A DNA stretch of 64,000 bases from Parabacteroides goldsteinii (GTDB lineage Bacteria; Bacteroidota; Bacteroidia; Bacteroidales; Tannerellaceae), in the NCBI RefSeq assembly GCF_015550595.1, contig NZ_JADNBB010000013.1, positions 97,497 through 161,496 of the forward strand. Direction: 5' to 3'. The notes beneath the pieces were generated by a model. The model did no database searches and was not told the DNA's origin. It saw nothing but the letters and a program-made list of their open reading frames with translations. How positions within the stretch are numbered: position 1 is the first letter of the stretch; every line of letters starts with the position of its first letter. Positions 32,634 to 42,093 of the stretch are shown in pieces. A program made the translations under genes and the position numbers.

Positions 32634-33764
32634 TTATTTTTCTTCTGAAGGTTGATTATCGGCAGGAGGTGGTGGGGTAGTGTCCTCTTCCATTAAGATA
32701 AAACGCTTATAATAAGACAGACAGAGGGTTGTGAGCGGCAATGCGATGATCAATCCGATAAATCCCAGTAAAGTTCCCCAAATGGAGAGAGAAAGAAGGA
32801 TGATGGCCGGATTTAGTCCCATCGCTTTTCCCATTATGCGGGGGGTGAGATATAAATCTTGAATGCACTGTACGATTCCGAGTATCAACAAACCCGATCC
32901 GAAAATGAGCCAGAAGTTTTGTCCCGTTTCCGCTGATTTAAGTAGACTGAGGATTACCATTGGTATCAAGCCGATGGCTTGCAGGTAGGGGATCAGGTTG
33001 AGGACGCCGATAAATAGTCCCAATGTGACGGCCAGCGGGAAACCTACGATCTTGAAGCCGATAGCCAGCAAGACACCTACGCATAAGGCGATCAACGATT
33101 GCCCTCGGAAATAGCGGTTCATACTCTGCTCCACATCATCGGCCAGTCCTTTTACGAAAGTACGCTGGCGGGCGGGAATCAGGTTGATCCAGCCGTTCGC
33201 TATCTTTTCGTAATCGAGTAGGATAAATATGAAATATAAAAGTATCACAAAGACGATCGTTATGCTGAACAGGATGGAGAACGTGTTCGACAGGATGTTC
33301 CAGACTTTGGGGGCCAACTGTTTGATTGCATTCTGTATGTTTTCGCGGCTGAGGAGTTCCATCAGCTGGTTGATATCGACGTTGTTTTCCAGATATTCGA
33401 TCCACGATTCGGGAATGAGCGGAATATGCCCTTCACCTGGGTTATGCGTGCGCATCAGGCTGAGTGTCCTGTCTGCCTCCTGGGCCACCGACGGGACAAC
33501 CAGCGTAGCTGCCAGGCCAATGATCAGCGAAGCGGAAAGGATAACCGCAACGATAGCCAGAATACGGCTTTTCAGTTTGAGCTTGTATTGAAAAAACTTG
33601 ACGAAAGGCTGCATCAGATAGGCTAGCAACCACGCGATCAGGAAAGGAAGCAACGCGTTTCGCAGGACTGCGATCAGATAGAGCAAACCGCTGATGATAA
33701 CGATACTGAAAACAATACGGGTTACCCGGTCGAATGTAAATGGTCTTTCAAACAATGAGTTCAT
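32634..33764 (-). CDS. AI-2E family transporter
   Basis: A 376-aa polytopic membrane protein of the AI-2E/PerM/YdiK family, with about eight transmembrane helices; typical segments are LPFLIAWLLAYLMQPFVKFFQ near the N-terminus and GLFIGVLNLIPYLQAIGLIPM. Substrate unknown; family members export autoinducer-2 or work as ion antiporters. The C-terminal tail is acidic and proline-rich (EEDTTPPPPADNQPSEEK). It is core, next to tRNA-Lys. Confidence 0.87.
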   Translation of the reverse strand: MNSLFERPFTFDRVTRIVFSIVIISGLLYLIAVLRNALLPFLIAWLLAYLMQPFVKFFQYKLKLKSRILAIVAVILSASLIIGLAATLVVPSVAQEADRTLSLMRTHNPGEGHIPLIPESWIEYLENNVDINQLMELLSRENIQNAIKQLAPKVWNILSNTFSILFSITIVFVILLYFIFILLDYEKIANGWINLIPARQRTFVKGLADDVEQSMNRYFRGQSLIALCVGVLLAIGFKIVGFPLAVTLGLFIGVLNLIPYLQAIGLIPMVILSLLKSAETGQNFWLIFGSGLLILGIVQCIQDLYLTPRIMGKAMGLNPAIILLSLSIWGTLLGFIGLIIALPLTTLCLSYYKRFILMEEDTTPPPPADNQPSEEK

Positions 33765-33823
33765 ATTTTAATTTTTATCTTTGCCTGCAACAAAGATAGA
33801 ATAAAGTAGAATAGGACAACAAG

Positions 33824-35299
33824 ATGATAAAGAAAATATTATGTGCCGCCCTGATGCTATGCTGCTCTTGGCAGCCCCAGGCACAAACTCCCCAGCCAGT
33901 AAAGCAACTATTGAATGCTCCTTACATGAAAGGAGCTACCTTTTCGATTGTGGTGAAAGACCTGCAGGACGGGAAGACTTTGTATAGTTATGATACAGAC
34001 CGACTGGTGTCGCCTGCCTCAGTGTTGAAGACGGTTGCAACTGCAACAGCCCTGGAGATACTGGGAGAGGATTTTTGCTACGAAACTTCCCTGGAGTATG
34101 ACGGGACGATAAAAGAAGGTGTGCTCAACGGAAACCTTTATATAAAAGGAGGTGGCGACCCATCGCTTGGCTCGTCCCATTTTGCACCTGACAAAAGTAC
34201 GTACCGGCCTGCGCAGAATACCTTCATGCCTGAATGGATAGCGGCATTGAAAAAGGCCGGCATACGGAAGATAAACGGGGCGGTAGTGTCCGATGAGAGT
34301 ATTTTCGATACCGAGGGTTCGTCCATCAAATGGCTGCGTGAGGATATGGGGAATTATTATGCACCGGGAAGCTATGGCCTTTCTGTATTCGACAATATGT
34401 ATAAGTTAGCGCTGAAGACGGGGGCTCCCGATACCCGTCCGGTGGTAAGGGGAACTGATCCGGCTTTGCCGACCGTTCATTTTGTCAATTACCTGAAAGC
34501 TGCTCCGGTAGCTTCAGACAGTGCCTATATTATCGGTGCACCGCTGTCTGACGAACGTTATTTGTATGGCGTTCTCCCTTCCAACCGTGAAAGTTATATA
34601 TTGAAAGGGGATATTCCCGATCCGGCCTTATTCTTGGCGCGCTACCTGACTGCCGGACTCGAACGGGAAGGCATCGAGGTGACGGGTGAACCGAGCTGTT
34701 TCCGTATCGAGTCGGAAGCCGGAAAATGGAAGGAGAGTGAAAGGAAAACAATCGTTACTACTTATTCGCCGGCCTTGAAGGAGATTGCGAGTGTCACCAA
34801 CCATGTCAGCCATAACCTGTTTGCCGATGCGTTGCTCAAGACGGTTGGATTGCAATATCAACCACGGCGGAACGAGGTAATCTCTTCCTTCGGACGAGGT
34901 GTGCAGGTGGTTGCCGATCATTGGCGGAAGAAAGGACTGGATGTTTTCCCGTTGCGGATGAACGATGGAAGCGGACTGGCTCCGGCTGATAAGGTTTCGG
35001 CCGGCTTTATTGTGGATATGCTGGTGTATATGGCCACGAAATCGGATGCGTCGGAGGCTTTTATCGCTTCGTTGCCGGAAGCCGGTGTGGAAGGTTCGGT
35101 GCGGAACCTGCTGAAAGGGACTAGACTACAGGGAAAGGCCCGCTTGAAAAGTGGCGGTATCACTGGTGTGAGAAGTTATGCCGGATATATAACCAAGGAT
35201 GGCAAGACGTATGCTGTCGCCGTTTTCTCCAACAACTATTCCTGTAGTATGGGGGAAATGACGAAGGCGTTGGAAAAGTTGTTGTTACAACTTTTCTAA
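33824..35299 (+). CDS. dacB: D-alanyl-D-alanine carboxypeptidase/endopeptidase (PBP4 type)
   Basis: A 491-aa periplasmic peptidoglycan hydrolase of family S13. Signal peptide about 1-20 (ending QPQAQ). Active-site motifs: SxxK in VSPASVLKTVAT, SxN in VSHNLFADAL, and KSG in LKSGGITGVRSYAG. It trims or cleaves D-Ala cross-links. Divergent from the transporter gene with about 60 bp between starts. Confidence 0.9.
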   Translation: MIKKILCAALMLCCSWQPQAQTPQPVKQLLNAPYMKGATFSIVVKDLQDGKTLYSYDTDRLVSPASVLKTVATATALEILGEDFCYETSLEYDGTIKEGVLNGNLYIKGGGDPSLGSSHFAPDKSTYRPAQNTFMPEWIAALKKAGIRKINGAVVSDESIFDTEGSSIKWLREDMGNYYAPGSYGLSVFDNMYKLALKTGAPDTRPVVRGTDPALPTVHFVNYLKAAPVASDSAYIIGAPLSDERYLYGVLPSNRESYILKGDIPDPALFLARYLTAGLEREGIEVTGEPSCFRIESEAGKWKESERKTIVTTYSPALKEIASVTNHVSHNLFADALLKTVGLQYQPRRNEVISSFGRGVQVVADHWRKKGLDVFPLRMNDGSGLAPADKVSAGFIVDMLVYMATKSDASEAFIASLPEAGVEGSVRNLLKGTRLQGKARLKSGGITGVRSYAGYITKDGKTYAVAVFSNNYSCSMGEMTKALEKLLLQLF

Positions 35300-35415
35300 T
35301 TGAAAGTTGAAAGTAGAGAATCGAAAATTAAGAGTCAGGAACTATTTCGGCTTTTATCGATTTGTTCACTGAACACGAAGCCTAATTCTCAATTCTTAAT
35401 TTTCAATTTTCAATT
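35300..35415. repeat. Dispersed TTGAAAATTG repeat, inverted pair
   Basis: TTGAAAGTTGAAAGT... at the left and TTCTTAATTTTCAATTTTCAATT at the right are inverted copies of the same simple motif, filling the space between convergent dacB and the response regulator. Related copies are at 39267-39290 and 44184-44217. The fold may act as a bidirectional terminator. Confidence 0.5.
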
Positions 35416-35416
35416 A

Positions 35417-36163
35417 TTAAGGCAGTAGCGACCTCTGTGCCAGGAATTCCATGAATTTCTGCTTGTAGTTGTCGGAGATCGGGATGTATTCTTTACCGAA
35501 GACGATGCGGTTGCGTTCGATCACTTTGATTTTTTCCGGCTGTACGATGAAGGAGCGATGCACGCGGATAAAGCGGTTCGCTGGCAACATGTCTTCCATT
35601 GTTTTCATGCTTACGAGGGAGAGGATGGGATGCGGTTCGCCTTCTACAAATATCTTGACGTAGTCTTTCAATCCTTCGATATACAGGATTTTACGCAATT
35701 CGATCTGCATCAGTTTGTATTCCGTTTTGATGAAGATGCTTTCGATTTCATTCTTCTCTTGTACGGGTGGGACCACTGCCGGTTCCATCGTGTTGTTACG
35801 CAGTAATTCGTACCATTGGAGCGCTTTGTTGGCCGATTTAAGGAAGTCGGGATAACTGATCGGCTTTAACAGGTAATCGAGTGCGTTTACTTTATAGCTA
35901 TCGAGTGCGTATTGGCTGAAAGCGGTGGTGAAGATGATCCGCGTATCTGCTTCCAGGATGCGTGAGAACTCCATACCGCTGAGTTCAGGCATCTGAATGT
36001 CGAGGAGAAGCAAGTCGACCGGCTCCTTGCTTAGGATCGGGAGTGCGTTGACGGCACTGTTGTATTTTCCCGCCAGGCAGAGGAAAGGCGTCTTGTTTAC
36101 ATAACTTTCCAGCAGGCTGATTGCCAGTGGTTCGTCATCAATGATAGCACAGGTCAGTTTCAT
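35417..36163 (-). CDS. LytTR-family response regulator
   Basis: A 248-aa regulator: receiver domain (about 1-120) with phospho-acceptor Asp in LLLLDIQMPELSG and switch Lys in YLLKPIS; LytTR DNA-binding domain about 145-245 (YIEGLKDYVKIFVEGE, RFIRVHRSFIVQP). Its start overlaps the kinase stop by 4 bp. It probably controls the efflux operon upstream of it on the same strand. Confidence 0.92.
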   Translation of the reverse strand: MKLTCAIIDDEPLAISLLESYVNKTPFLCLAGKYNSAVNALPILSKEPVDLLLLDIQMPELSGMEFSRILEADTRIIFTTAFSQYALDSYKVNALDYLLKPISYPDFLKSANKALQWYELLRNNTMEPAVVPPVQEKNEIESIFIKTEYKLMQIELRKILYIEGLKDYVKIFVEGEPHPILSLVSMKTMEDMLPANRFIRVHRSFIVQPEKIKVIERNRIVFGKEYIPISDNYKQKFMEFLAQRSLLP

Positions 36164-37254
36164 ACGCTTTCATTTTTAGGTTCGTTTATGAGTTGCAGTT
36201 CCAACATGCTGTAATAGCTGTCGCCGTCTATTCCGCACGAGAAGATATGCCGGTTGGGATAGAGCAGGGCCAACCGTTTTCGCAGGTTGCTGATGCCTAT
36301 GCCCGAGCCGCTTTTGTCCTGTTCTGCATCTTTGGGGAAATAACTATTACGCAGGTAGCAGACAACAAGGTCGCCGGTCTGGTGGATATCCAGATGGATG
36401 TACGACGGTTTGTTATTGCTTACGCCATGCTTGAAGGCATTCTCGATCAGCGAAATAAACAGGAGCGGGGCTATTTCGGCATCCGGACGGACGGCGGATA
36501 TTTCTGTTTTCAGCTCCACATTTTCCGGCAGACGGATACGCATCAGTTCCACATAATTGCGGATGAAGTCGAGTTCCTTTTCCAATCCGACGAGTTGTTG
36601 GCTGCTTTCGTAGAGTACGTAGCGGAGCAGGCGGCTCAAATCGTGCACGGCCTCCTGTGCCCGTTCGGGACTGAAAGCGATCAGACTGTAGATATTGTTG
36701 AGCGTGTTGAACAGAAAATGCGGGTTAAGCTGGCTTTTCAGGTTCTGCAGTTCAGCTTCGGCACGGCTCTTCTCCAGTTCGCGGCGTGCCGACTCGACTG
36801 CATACCAGCCGTTCGTCATCTTGATGGCTACACTCAGGCCGGCCACCAGCCCGTAAAGCAATGCGTTGACGAAGAAAAAGCCGATTACTTCCTGCCATTC
36901 CTTTTCCGGACGCATACGGTGAAACTCCGGTGGTGGCAACAGGTGCATCAATAGGTGCACCAGGACCATGGCTGTCGCGATCAGGATCACGTTGCTGAGG
37001 AAGAACTTCCAGGCGTGTTTGGAGAACAGGTAATGCTTCACCAGGAAGAAGTAATTTATATAAAACACCACCATGAAAGAGAGCGGAACAATAATAGACC
37101 GTATATAACTTTCTACGGTTATCTCCTGCGTCTCCCTGCCTGTAAAGAAAAAGGGGAGCCCGATCAGGATGCCCCAGGCAACGATGTGTATGAGGCTACC
37201 CATTCCCCGGAAGGGGGGAGATACGTGTGTCGGTGTTGTTCCTGCTGTATTCAT
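36160..37254 (-). CDS. LytS-type sensor histidine kinase
   Basis: A 364-aa kinase with four N-terminal membrane helices (about 20-160) and a cytoplasmic His_kinase domain: phospho-acceptor region LNPHFLFNTLNNIYSL and ATP-binding N box LFISLIENAFKHG. No separate sensor domain, so the signal is likely read in the membrane. It lies between the ABC permease and the response regulator and forms a two-component pair with the latter. Confidence 0.92.
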   Translation of the reverse strand: MNTAGTTPTHVSPPFRGMGSLIHIVAWGILIGLPFFFTGRETQEITVESYIRSIIVPLSFMVVFYINYFFLVKHYLFSKHAWKFFLSNVILIATAMVLVHLLMHLLPPPEFHRMRPEKEWQEVIGFFFVNALLYGLVAGLSVAIKMTNGWYAVESARRELEKSRAEAELQNLKSQLNPHFLFNTLNNIYSLIAFSPERAQEAVHDLSRLLRYVLYESSQQLVGLEKELDFIRNYVELMRIRLPENVELKTEISAVRPDAEIAPLLFISLIENAFKHGVSNNKPSYIHLDIHQTGDLVVCYLRNSYFPKDAEQDKSGSGIGISNLRKRLALLYPNRHIFSCGIDGDSYYSMLELQLINEPKNESV

Positions 37255-37290
37255 ATTTACAAAGATATTAAATTATTGACAGCTGATATA

Positions 37291-38511
37291 TTATTCGTAG
37301 CGTATTGCTTCGATCGGGTCGAGTTGGGCTGCTTTTTTAGCCGGATACCATCCGAAGAATACTCCGGTGACGGTACAGACGGCAAACGACAGCATCACAC
37401 TCCACGGTTGTATATAGATCGGGAAATGGGCTGCCACATTGACCACCAGGGCCGCTCCTACGCCCAATACCACACCTATCAGCCCACCTGTTACGCTGAT
37501 CAGGATAGACTCGATGAGGAACTGCGCCAGGATGTCGATTCCTTTGGCACCGATACTCATGCGCAGGCCGATTTCGCGGGTACGTTCCGTGACGCTGACA
37601 TACATGATGTTCATAATTCCAATACCACCCACGAGTAGCGAAATACCGGCCACAGCCGCCAACAACACGGTCATCATGTCCGTAGTACTTGTCAACATCG
37701 TGCTCAACTCCTGCTGACTACGGATGGTAAAATCATCATCGTCACTTTCCTTCAACTTATGGTTGCGGCGCAGTATTTCGGTAATCTCATCGATGGCTTG
37801 GTCGGTGTATTCCTCTTTGAGGGCCGAACAGGTGATGCCTTGCAGATGGGTGATGGCCAGGACTTTTTTCTGAATAGTTGTGTATGGAGCTAAGATTAGG
37901 TCGTCCTGGTCCATTCCCATGCTGTTGTATCCTTTACTTTCCAATACACCTACGATGCGGAAAGGTAATTTCTGAAAACGTATGACTTTGCCTACGGGGC
38001 TTTCGCCACCCGTGAAAAGGTTGTCGACTACGGTTTTGCCGACCACGCATACCTTGGCAGCTGTCTGGATGTCCTGTTCGGTGAACATTTCTCCGTCACC
38101 TACTTTGTAACGGCGTATTTCCAGGTAATCCGGGCTGATACCGTAAACCGTTGTCGGAGCATTATTGGCTCCATAAATGGCCTGTCCGCTACTGTTGACC
38201 GATGGGGAAACCGCTGATATGTAACGGGTTTCATCGACAATGTTCTGATAATCCTCCAGTTTCAGCGTTTCCATGGCCGATGCATCCTGGCGTACACCGC
38301 CGCGCACGTCGGCTCCCGGATGTATCATGATCATGTTGGAGCCCATCTCGCTGATCTGGGCTTGTATGCTCCGCTTGGAGCCTTGCCCGATGGCCAGCAT
38401 CGTGATCACCGAAGCTACGCCGATGATGATGCCGAGCATGGTCAGGAAACCGCGCAGCTTGTTGTTTGCAAGGGCACGGAGGGCTATTTTTATGAGGTTT
38501 GTTCCGTTCAT
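37291..38511 (-). CDS. MacB-type ABC transporter permease
   Basis: A 406-aa protein with the FtsX/MacB architecture: one N-terminal helix (LTMLGIIIGVASVITMLAIGQG), a large periplasmic domain (about 45-270), and three C-terminal helices ending KKAAQLDPIEAIRYE. The ATPase is on a separate protein (gene 2 bp upstream). It works as a mechanotransmission pump with the adaptor and TolC-like channel. Confidence 0.92.
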   Translation of the reverse strand: MNGTNLIKIALRALANNKLRGFLTMLGIIIGVASVITMLAIGQGSKRSIQAQISEMGSNMIMIHPGADVRGGVRQDASAMETLKLEDYQNIVDETRYISAVSPSVNSSGQAIYGANNAPTTVYGISPDYLEIRRYKVGDGEMFTEQDIQTAAKVCVVGKTVVDNLFTGGESPVGKVIRFQKLPFRIVGVLESKGYNSMGMDQDDLILAPYTTIQKKVLAITHLQGITCSALKEEYTDQAIDEITEILRRNHKLKESDDDDFTIRSQQELSTMLTSTTDMMTVLLAAVAGISLLVGGIGIMNIMYVSVTERTREIGLRMSIGAKGIDILAQFLIESILISVTGGLIGVVLGVGAALVVNVAAHFPIYIQPWSVMLSFAVCTVTGVFFGWYPAKKAAQLDPIEAIRYE

Positions 38512-38513
38512 TG

Positions 38514-39254
38514 TTAATCGTCGTTTTTAGGCAGTTTGGCCAGAGCCTCTGCTGCATTCAGGATATTCGTATTGACCGTATCTGCCGTGACATGGCCGTC
38601 TCTCAACTGGATGTTGCGGCTGCTGTATTGGGCGATCTCCGGGTTATGCGTTACGAAGATGATGGTACGTCCTTCGGCATGCAGCTTCTGGAAAAGTACC
38701 AGTATCTCGAATGAAGTGCGTGTATCCAGGTTTCCGGTAGCTTCGTCGGCCAGGATCACGGCCGGATCGTTCACCAAGGCACGGGCGATGGCTACACGTT
38801 GCATCTGTCCGCCGGACATCTGGTTGCTCTTGTGCATCAGACGATCGCCCAGTCCGACAGCCATCAAGGCTTCGACGGCTTTCTGGTGGCGGGCGGAGGC
38901 ACTGTAAGAGGGATTATACATCAGTGGAAGTTCCACGTTTTCAACAGCTGTTGTTTTGGGCAACAGGTTGTAGCTCTGGAACACAAAGCCGATCTTCCGG
39001 TTACGCAGTGTAGCGCGGGCGTTCTTTCCCATCGTGCGGACTGAAACGCCATCGAGGTAGTATTCGCCTTTGGTCGGTGTGTCGAGACATCCCAACGTAT
39101 TCAGTAGCGTACTTTTCCCGGAGCCGGAGGTTCCCATGATGGTGACGAACTCGCCTTCATAAATAGTGAAGCTGACGCCTCGCAAAGCATGGACGGTTTC
39201 GTCGCCGACCTGGAAATCGCGCTTGATATTATCTAGTTTGATGATCTCTTTCAT
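38514..39254 (-). CDS. MacB-type ABC transporter ATPase
   Basis: A 246-aa ATPase beginning at the ATG at 39254 (MKEIIKLDNIKRDFQ). Walker A GTSGSGKSTLLNTLG, Q loop FVFQSYNLLP, signature MSGGQMQRVAIARAL, Walker B VILADEATGNLD. Same family as LolD/MacB ATPases. Partner of the permease gene downstream. Confidence 0.93.
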   Translation of the reverse strand: MKEIIKLDNIKRDFQVGDETVHALRGVSFTIYEGEFVTIMGTSGSGKSTLLNTLGCLDTPTKGEYYLDGVSVRTMGKNARATLRNRKIGFVFQSYNLLPKTTAVENVELPLMYNPSYSASARHQKAVEALMAVGLGDRLMHKSNQMSGGQMQRVAIARALVNDPAVILADEATGNLDTRTSFEILVLFQKLHAEGRTIIFVTHNPEIAQYSSRNIQLRDGHVTADTVNTNILNAAEALAKLPKNDD

Positions 39255-39266
39255 TACTGTCAGGTG

Positions 39267-39290
39267 ATTTTCAATTCTCAATTTTCAATT
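39267..39290. repeat. Dispersed AATTCTCAATTTTCAATT repeat
   Basis: TTTTCAATTCTCAATTTTCAATT between the adaptor stop and the ATPase start, the same motif as at 35388-35414 and, inverted, at 44184-44217. Confidence 0.5.
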
Positions 39291-40500
39291 ACTTCTTCTT
39301 GCTTCCCGGAGGTCCTGGCATGAACGGGCTTTTTTCTGTTGTAGCGGCTACCTGGGCAGGAGCATCGGAAGTCAGATCTACAGCTATCTCCTCACCTTCG
39401 GTCAATCCTTCGGTTACCTCGATCATATTGCCGCTGGTCGAACCTACGGTGATCACTTTCGGATGGAGTTGTTGTCCTTCTTTAACCCAGACGATACGTT
39501 TGCCGGTTGGTGCTTCCTGTGCACTGTTGTCGGCGGTCAGTCCGGTGCCTGTCAAGAGTTCTTCTTCGGGAACGAAACGCAACGATTTGGTCGGGATTGT
39601 CAGCACATTTTCACGCTCGAGCGTGTAGATGGTGATGTTGGCCGTCAGGCGCGGCTTCAGTTTCAGGTCGGGATTGTCGGCGGTGATAACCACTTCGTAA
39701 GTCACGACGGTTGAAGTGGAAGTCGACGAACTGCTGCTGCTACTGCTGCTGTCGCCCAGGCGGATCTGCCATACTGTTCCTTCGAATACGTCGTTCGGAT
39801 AAGCGTCGACGGTAAAGCTGACGCGCTGTCCGTTTTCTACATTGCCTATATCGGCTTCATCCACGTCGGCAATCACCTGCATCTTCGTCAGGTCGGCTGC
39901 GATGGTGAACAGGGTCGGGGTTTCGAAGCCGGCAGCCACTGTCTGTCCTTCTTCTACTGCACGGTTGATGACAACGCCATCGATCGGACTGGTGATGGTG
40001 GCGTATTCAAGGTTACGATTCACTTTCACCATCGAAGCCTGGCTTTGCTCGTATGCAGCTTTCGACTTCTCATAGTTGTAAGTGGCTGTTTCGTAATCGG
40101 AATCACTAATCAGTTTCTTGTCGAAAAGTACTTTGCTACGTGCATAATTTTTCTGTTGGTATTTATATTCGCTCTTGCTGCTGGCCAACTGTGCCTGGGC
40201 GGAAGCGAGTTCGGCTTTCAGGTTGACTTTATCCATTTCTGCGATCAGTTGTCCGGCTTTTACTACGTCGTTGTAATCGGCGTACAGCTTGTCGATGATA
40301 CCGGACACCTGTGTTCCGACTTCGACTTCTGTAACCGGTTCAACTGTTCCGGTTGCCGTCACTGTGTTTGAGATGGAACTGCGGCCCACTTTGGCTGTTT
40401 CGAGCCTGATGCCGCCTTTCGTCGATTTGCCTGTGAAGAACCAGATGCCTCCGGCTACGACCACCACGGCTATTATACCGATAATAAGTTTCTTGTTCAT
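39289..40500 (-). CDS. Efflux periplasmic adaptor (MacA/HlyD type)
   Basis: A 403-aa membrane-fusion protein. N-terminal anchor (LIIGIIAVVVVAGGIWFF), lipoyl/barrel-sandwich halves around a coiled-coil hairpin (about 90-180), beta-barrel, and a C-terminal MPD region. Residues about 252-265 are a run of Ser and Thr (SSSSSSSSSTSTST), an unusual low-complexity insertion in the beta-barrel domain. Links the ABC permease to the TolC-like channel. Confidence 0.9.
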   Translation of the reverse strand: MNKKLIIGIIAVVVVAGGIWFFTGKSTKGGIRLETAKVGRSSISNTVTATGTVEPVTEVEVGTQVSGIIDKLYADYNDVVKAGQLIAEMDKVNLKAELASAQAQLASSKSEYKYQQKNYARSKVLFDKKLISDSDYETATYNYEKSKAAYEQSQASMVKVNRNLEYATITSPIDGVVINRAVEEGQTVAAGFETPTLFTIAADLTKMQVIADVDEADIGNVENGQRVSFTVDAYPNDVFEGTVWQIRLGDSSSSSSSSSTSTSTVVTYEVVITADNPDLKLKPRLTANITIYTLERENVLTIPTKSLRFVPEEELLTGTGLTADNSAQEAPTGKRIVWVKEGQQLHPKVITVGSTSGNMIEVTEGLTEGEEIAVDLTSDAPAQVAATTEKSPFMPGPPGSKKK

Positions 40501-40535
40501 ATCTTTATCTGTTTTTATTCGTTCCTGGATATTTT

Positions 40536-41891
40536 TTAGAGCAGATTGATCTCTTCTCCCTGGTAGAAGCGCAGCAATCCGGCATTGAGTATAGCTGTGT
40601 ATTTTGCCTGGAGCGTTTCCTGTTGTGCACTCAGCAGGTTGTTCTTTTCGGTGAGTAGCTCAACAGTGTTCTTCATGCCCAGGTTGAACTGTTCGCTGAC
40701 GAGGGCGTAGCTGGCTTGTGTACTTTTCAGCTTTTGGGTGGCCGCTACATATTGCTGTTGTGCGCTGTTGGCACTGAGCCAAAGACTTTCGATCGTCTTG
40801 TAAAGCGTTTTCTGTTCGTCCATCAGGTCCAGTTGGCTGGTCTGCCGCTGTAATTTAGCCTTATTGATCGCACTTTTGGTCTGCCGCTTGTCGAAAATAG
40901 GGATGCTTAAAGTCAATCCCAGTGAGTTGTTCCAGTTCTGTTTTACTTGCTCGCTGAAACTGAAATCACTACCGTTGGCATTGGTCGTTCCGATTCCTGC
41001 GCTGAGGCTGAGGGTCGGGATGTATCCGGCACGTGCAATCTTGATATTCATATCCGAAGCTTCTATGTTCAGCTTACCTGACTCTATTTCGGGACGCAGG
41101 TTAAGAGCAGTCTGATAAACATCGTCTTTGGTAGGAAGCGGGATTAGTACACTGCTGTCGTCCAGTTGCGGCAGGTAAAGGTTCATTTCGAAATCACCGT
41201 CCAACTCGAGGAGTTGTTTCAGTTGCAGTTTGTAGTTCTGAAGGGTGGTCTGTGAAGTAACTAGCAGGTAGTTGTCGTTGCTCACCTGTGCCTCCAGTTG
41301 GGCAAGGTCGCTCGAAGCAATGCTTCCGGCGTCGAATAATGCCTGTCCGCGCTCGAACTCTTTCCGGCTTACTTCCAGGGTCGACTCGTTCACTTTTACT
41401 GCTTCAGCAGAATACAGTATTTGTACGTACAGCTGGGTGATACTTTCCTCGATGGAGTTTTCACTCTGGTCGACGGTAAGTTCGGCTATGCGGGAATTCA
41501 ACTGTTGTTGTTTGACAGTGTTCACACGTTTACTTCCGTTGTAGACTGTCCAGTTGGCATCGATACCGTAGCTGCCGTTGTACGAGGTTTTGCTCTCACT
41601 GGTAGTGATGTTATCACCACTGATGATGGTTCCGCTGGCACTGTTCGGACGGTTTACGATACGCTGGCTGACGTTTCCGCTCAAAGAGGGGAGAAAATCC
41701 GCTTTCGCTGTCTTTACGTCTTCCTGCGTGCTTTCGACATTGATACGGTTACGACGGATAGTGATGTTATGCTCCAATGCATAATCAATACAGTCGCGAA
41801 GCTTCCACTGCTTCGGCATGTCGTCCTCTGCTTTCATTCCGGCAGGCAGAAGGAGCAGACAGGAGAGGATGATTAGAGATACTTGTTTCAT
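40536..41891 (-). CDS. TolC-family outer membrane efflux channel
   Basis: A 451-aa protein starting at the ATG at 41891 (MKQVSLIILSCLLLLPAGMK, signal peptide). Two OEP repeats with long coiled-coil helices (for example SITQLYVQILYSAEAVKVNE and ESLWLSANSAQQQYVAATQK). First gene of the run channel, adaptor, ATPase, permease, kinase, regulator. Together these make a tripartite pump, probably exporting a peptide, antibiotic or lipid-like compound under two-component control. Confidence 0.9.
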   Translation of the reverse strand: MKQVSLIILSCLLLLPAGMKAEDDMPKQWKLRDCIDYALEHNITIRRNRINVESTQEDVKTAKADFLPSLSGNVSQRIVNRPNSASGTIISGDNITTSESKTSYNGSYGIDANWTVYNGSKRVNTVKQQQLNSRIAELTVDQSENSIEESITQLYVQILYSAEAVKVNESTLEVSRKEFERGQALFDAGSIASSDLAQLEAQVSNDNYLLVTSQTTLQNYKLQLKQLLELDGDFEMNLYLPQLDDSSVLIPLPTKDDVYQTALNLRPEIESGKLNIEASDMNIKIARAGYIPTLSLSAGIGTTNANGSDFSFSEQVKQNWNNSLGLTLSIPIFDKRQTKSAINKAKLQRQTSQLDLMDEQKTLYKTIESLWLSANSAQQQYVAATQKLKSTQASYALVSEQFNLGMKNTVELLTEKNNLLSAQQETLQAKYTAILNAGLLRFYQGEEINLL

Positions 41892-42039
41892 AATGCTTTC
41901 GTTTTGCGACCTAAACAATCTTTTTACCTTTATTTTCTGAAGCAAAACTACTTCGCATTAAATTCCTATACAATTAGAATAGAAATAGAAGGTTGGTTCA
42001 TAGACGAAAGTGAGGATTTTACCGATAAGTGGAAAATGA

Positions 42040-42068
42040 CAAAGGCAGGTCTTAACGGCCTGCCTTTG
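42040..42068. terminator. Terminator behind the DUF1080 gene
   Basis: CAAAGGCAGG / CCTGCCTTTG perfect 10-bp stem, 9-nt loop, 25 bp beyond the DUF1080 stop. Confidence 0.65.
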
Positions 42069-42093
42069 TGTATTGTGAATAAGTTCGTATTTC

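Noticed and set aside
36193..37638. Long plus-strand reading frames opposite the kinase and permease genes
   Set aside because: They are antisense shadows of well-supported genes on the minus strand with high GC at third positions.
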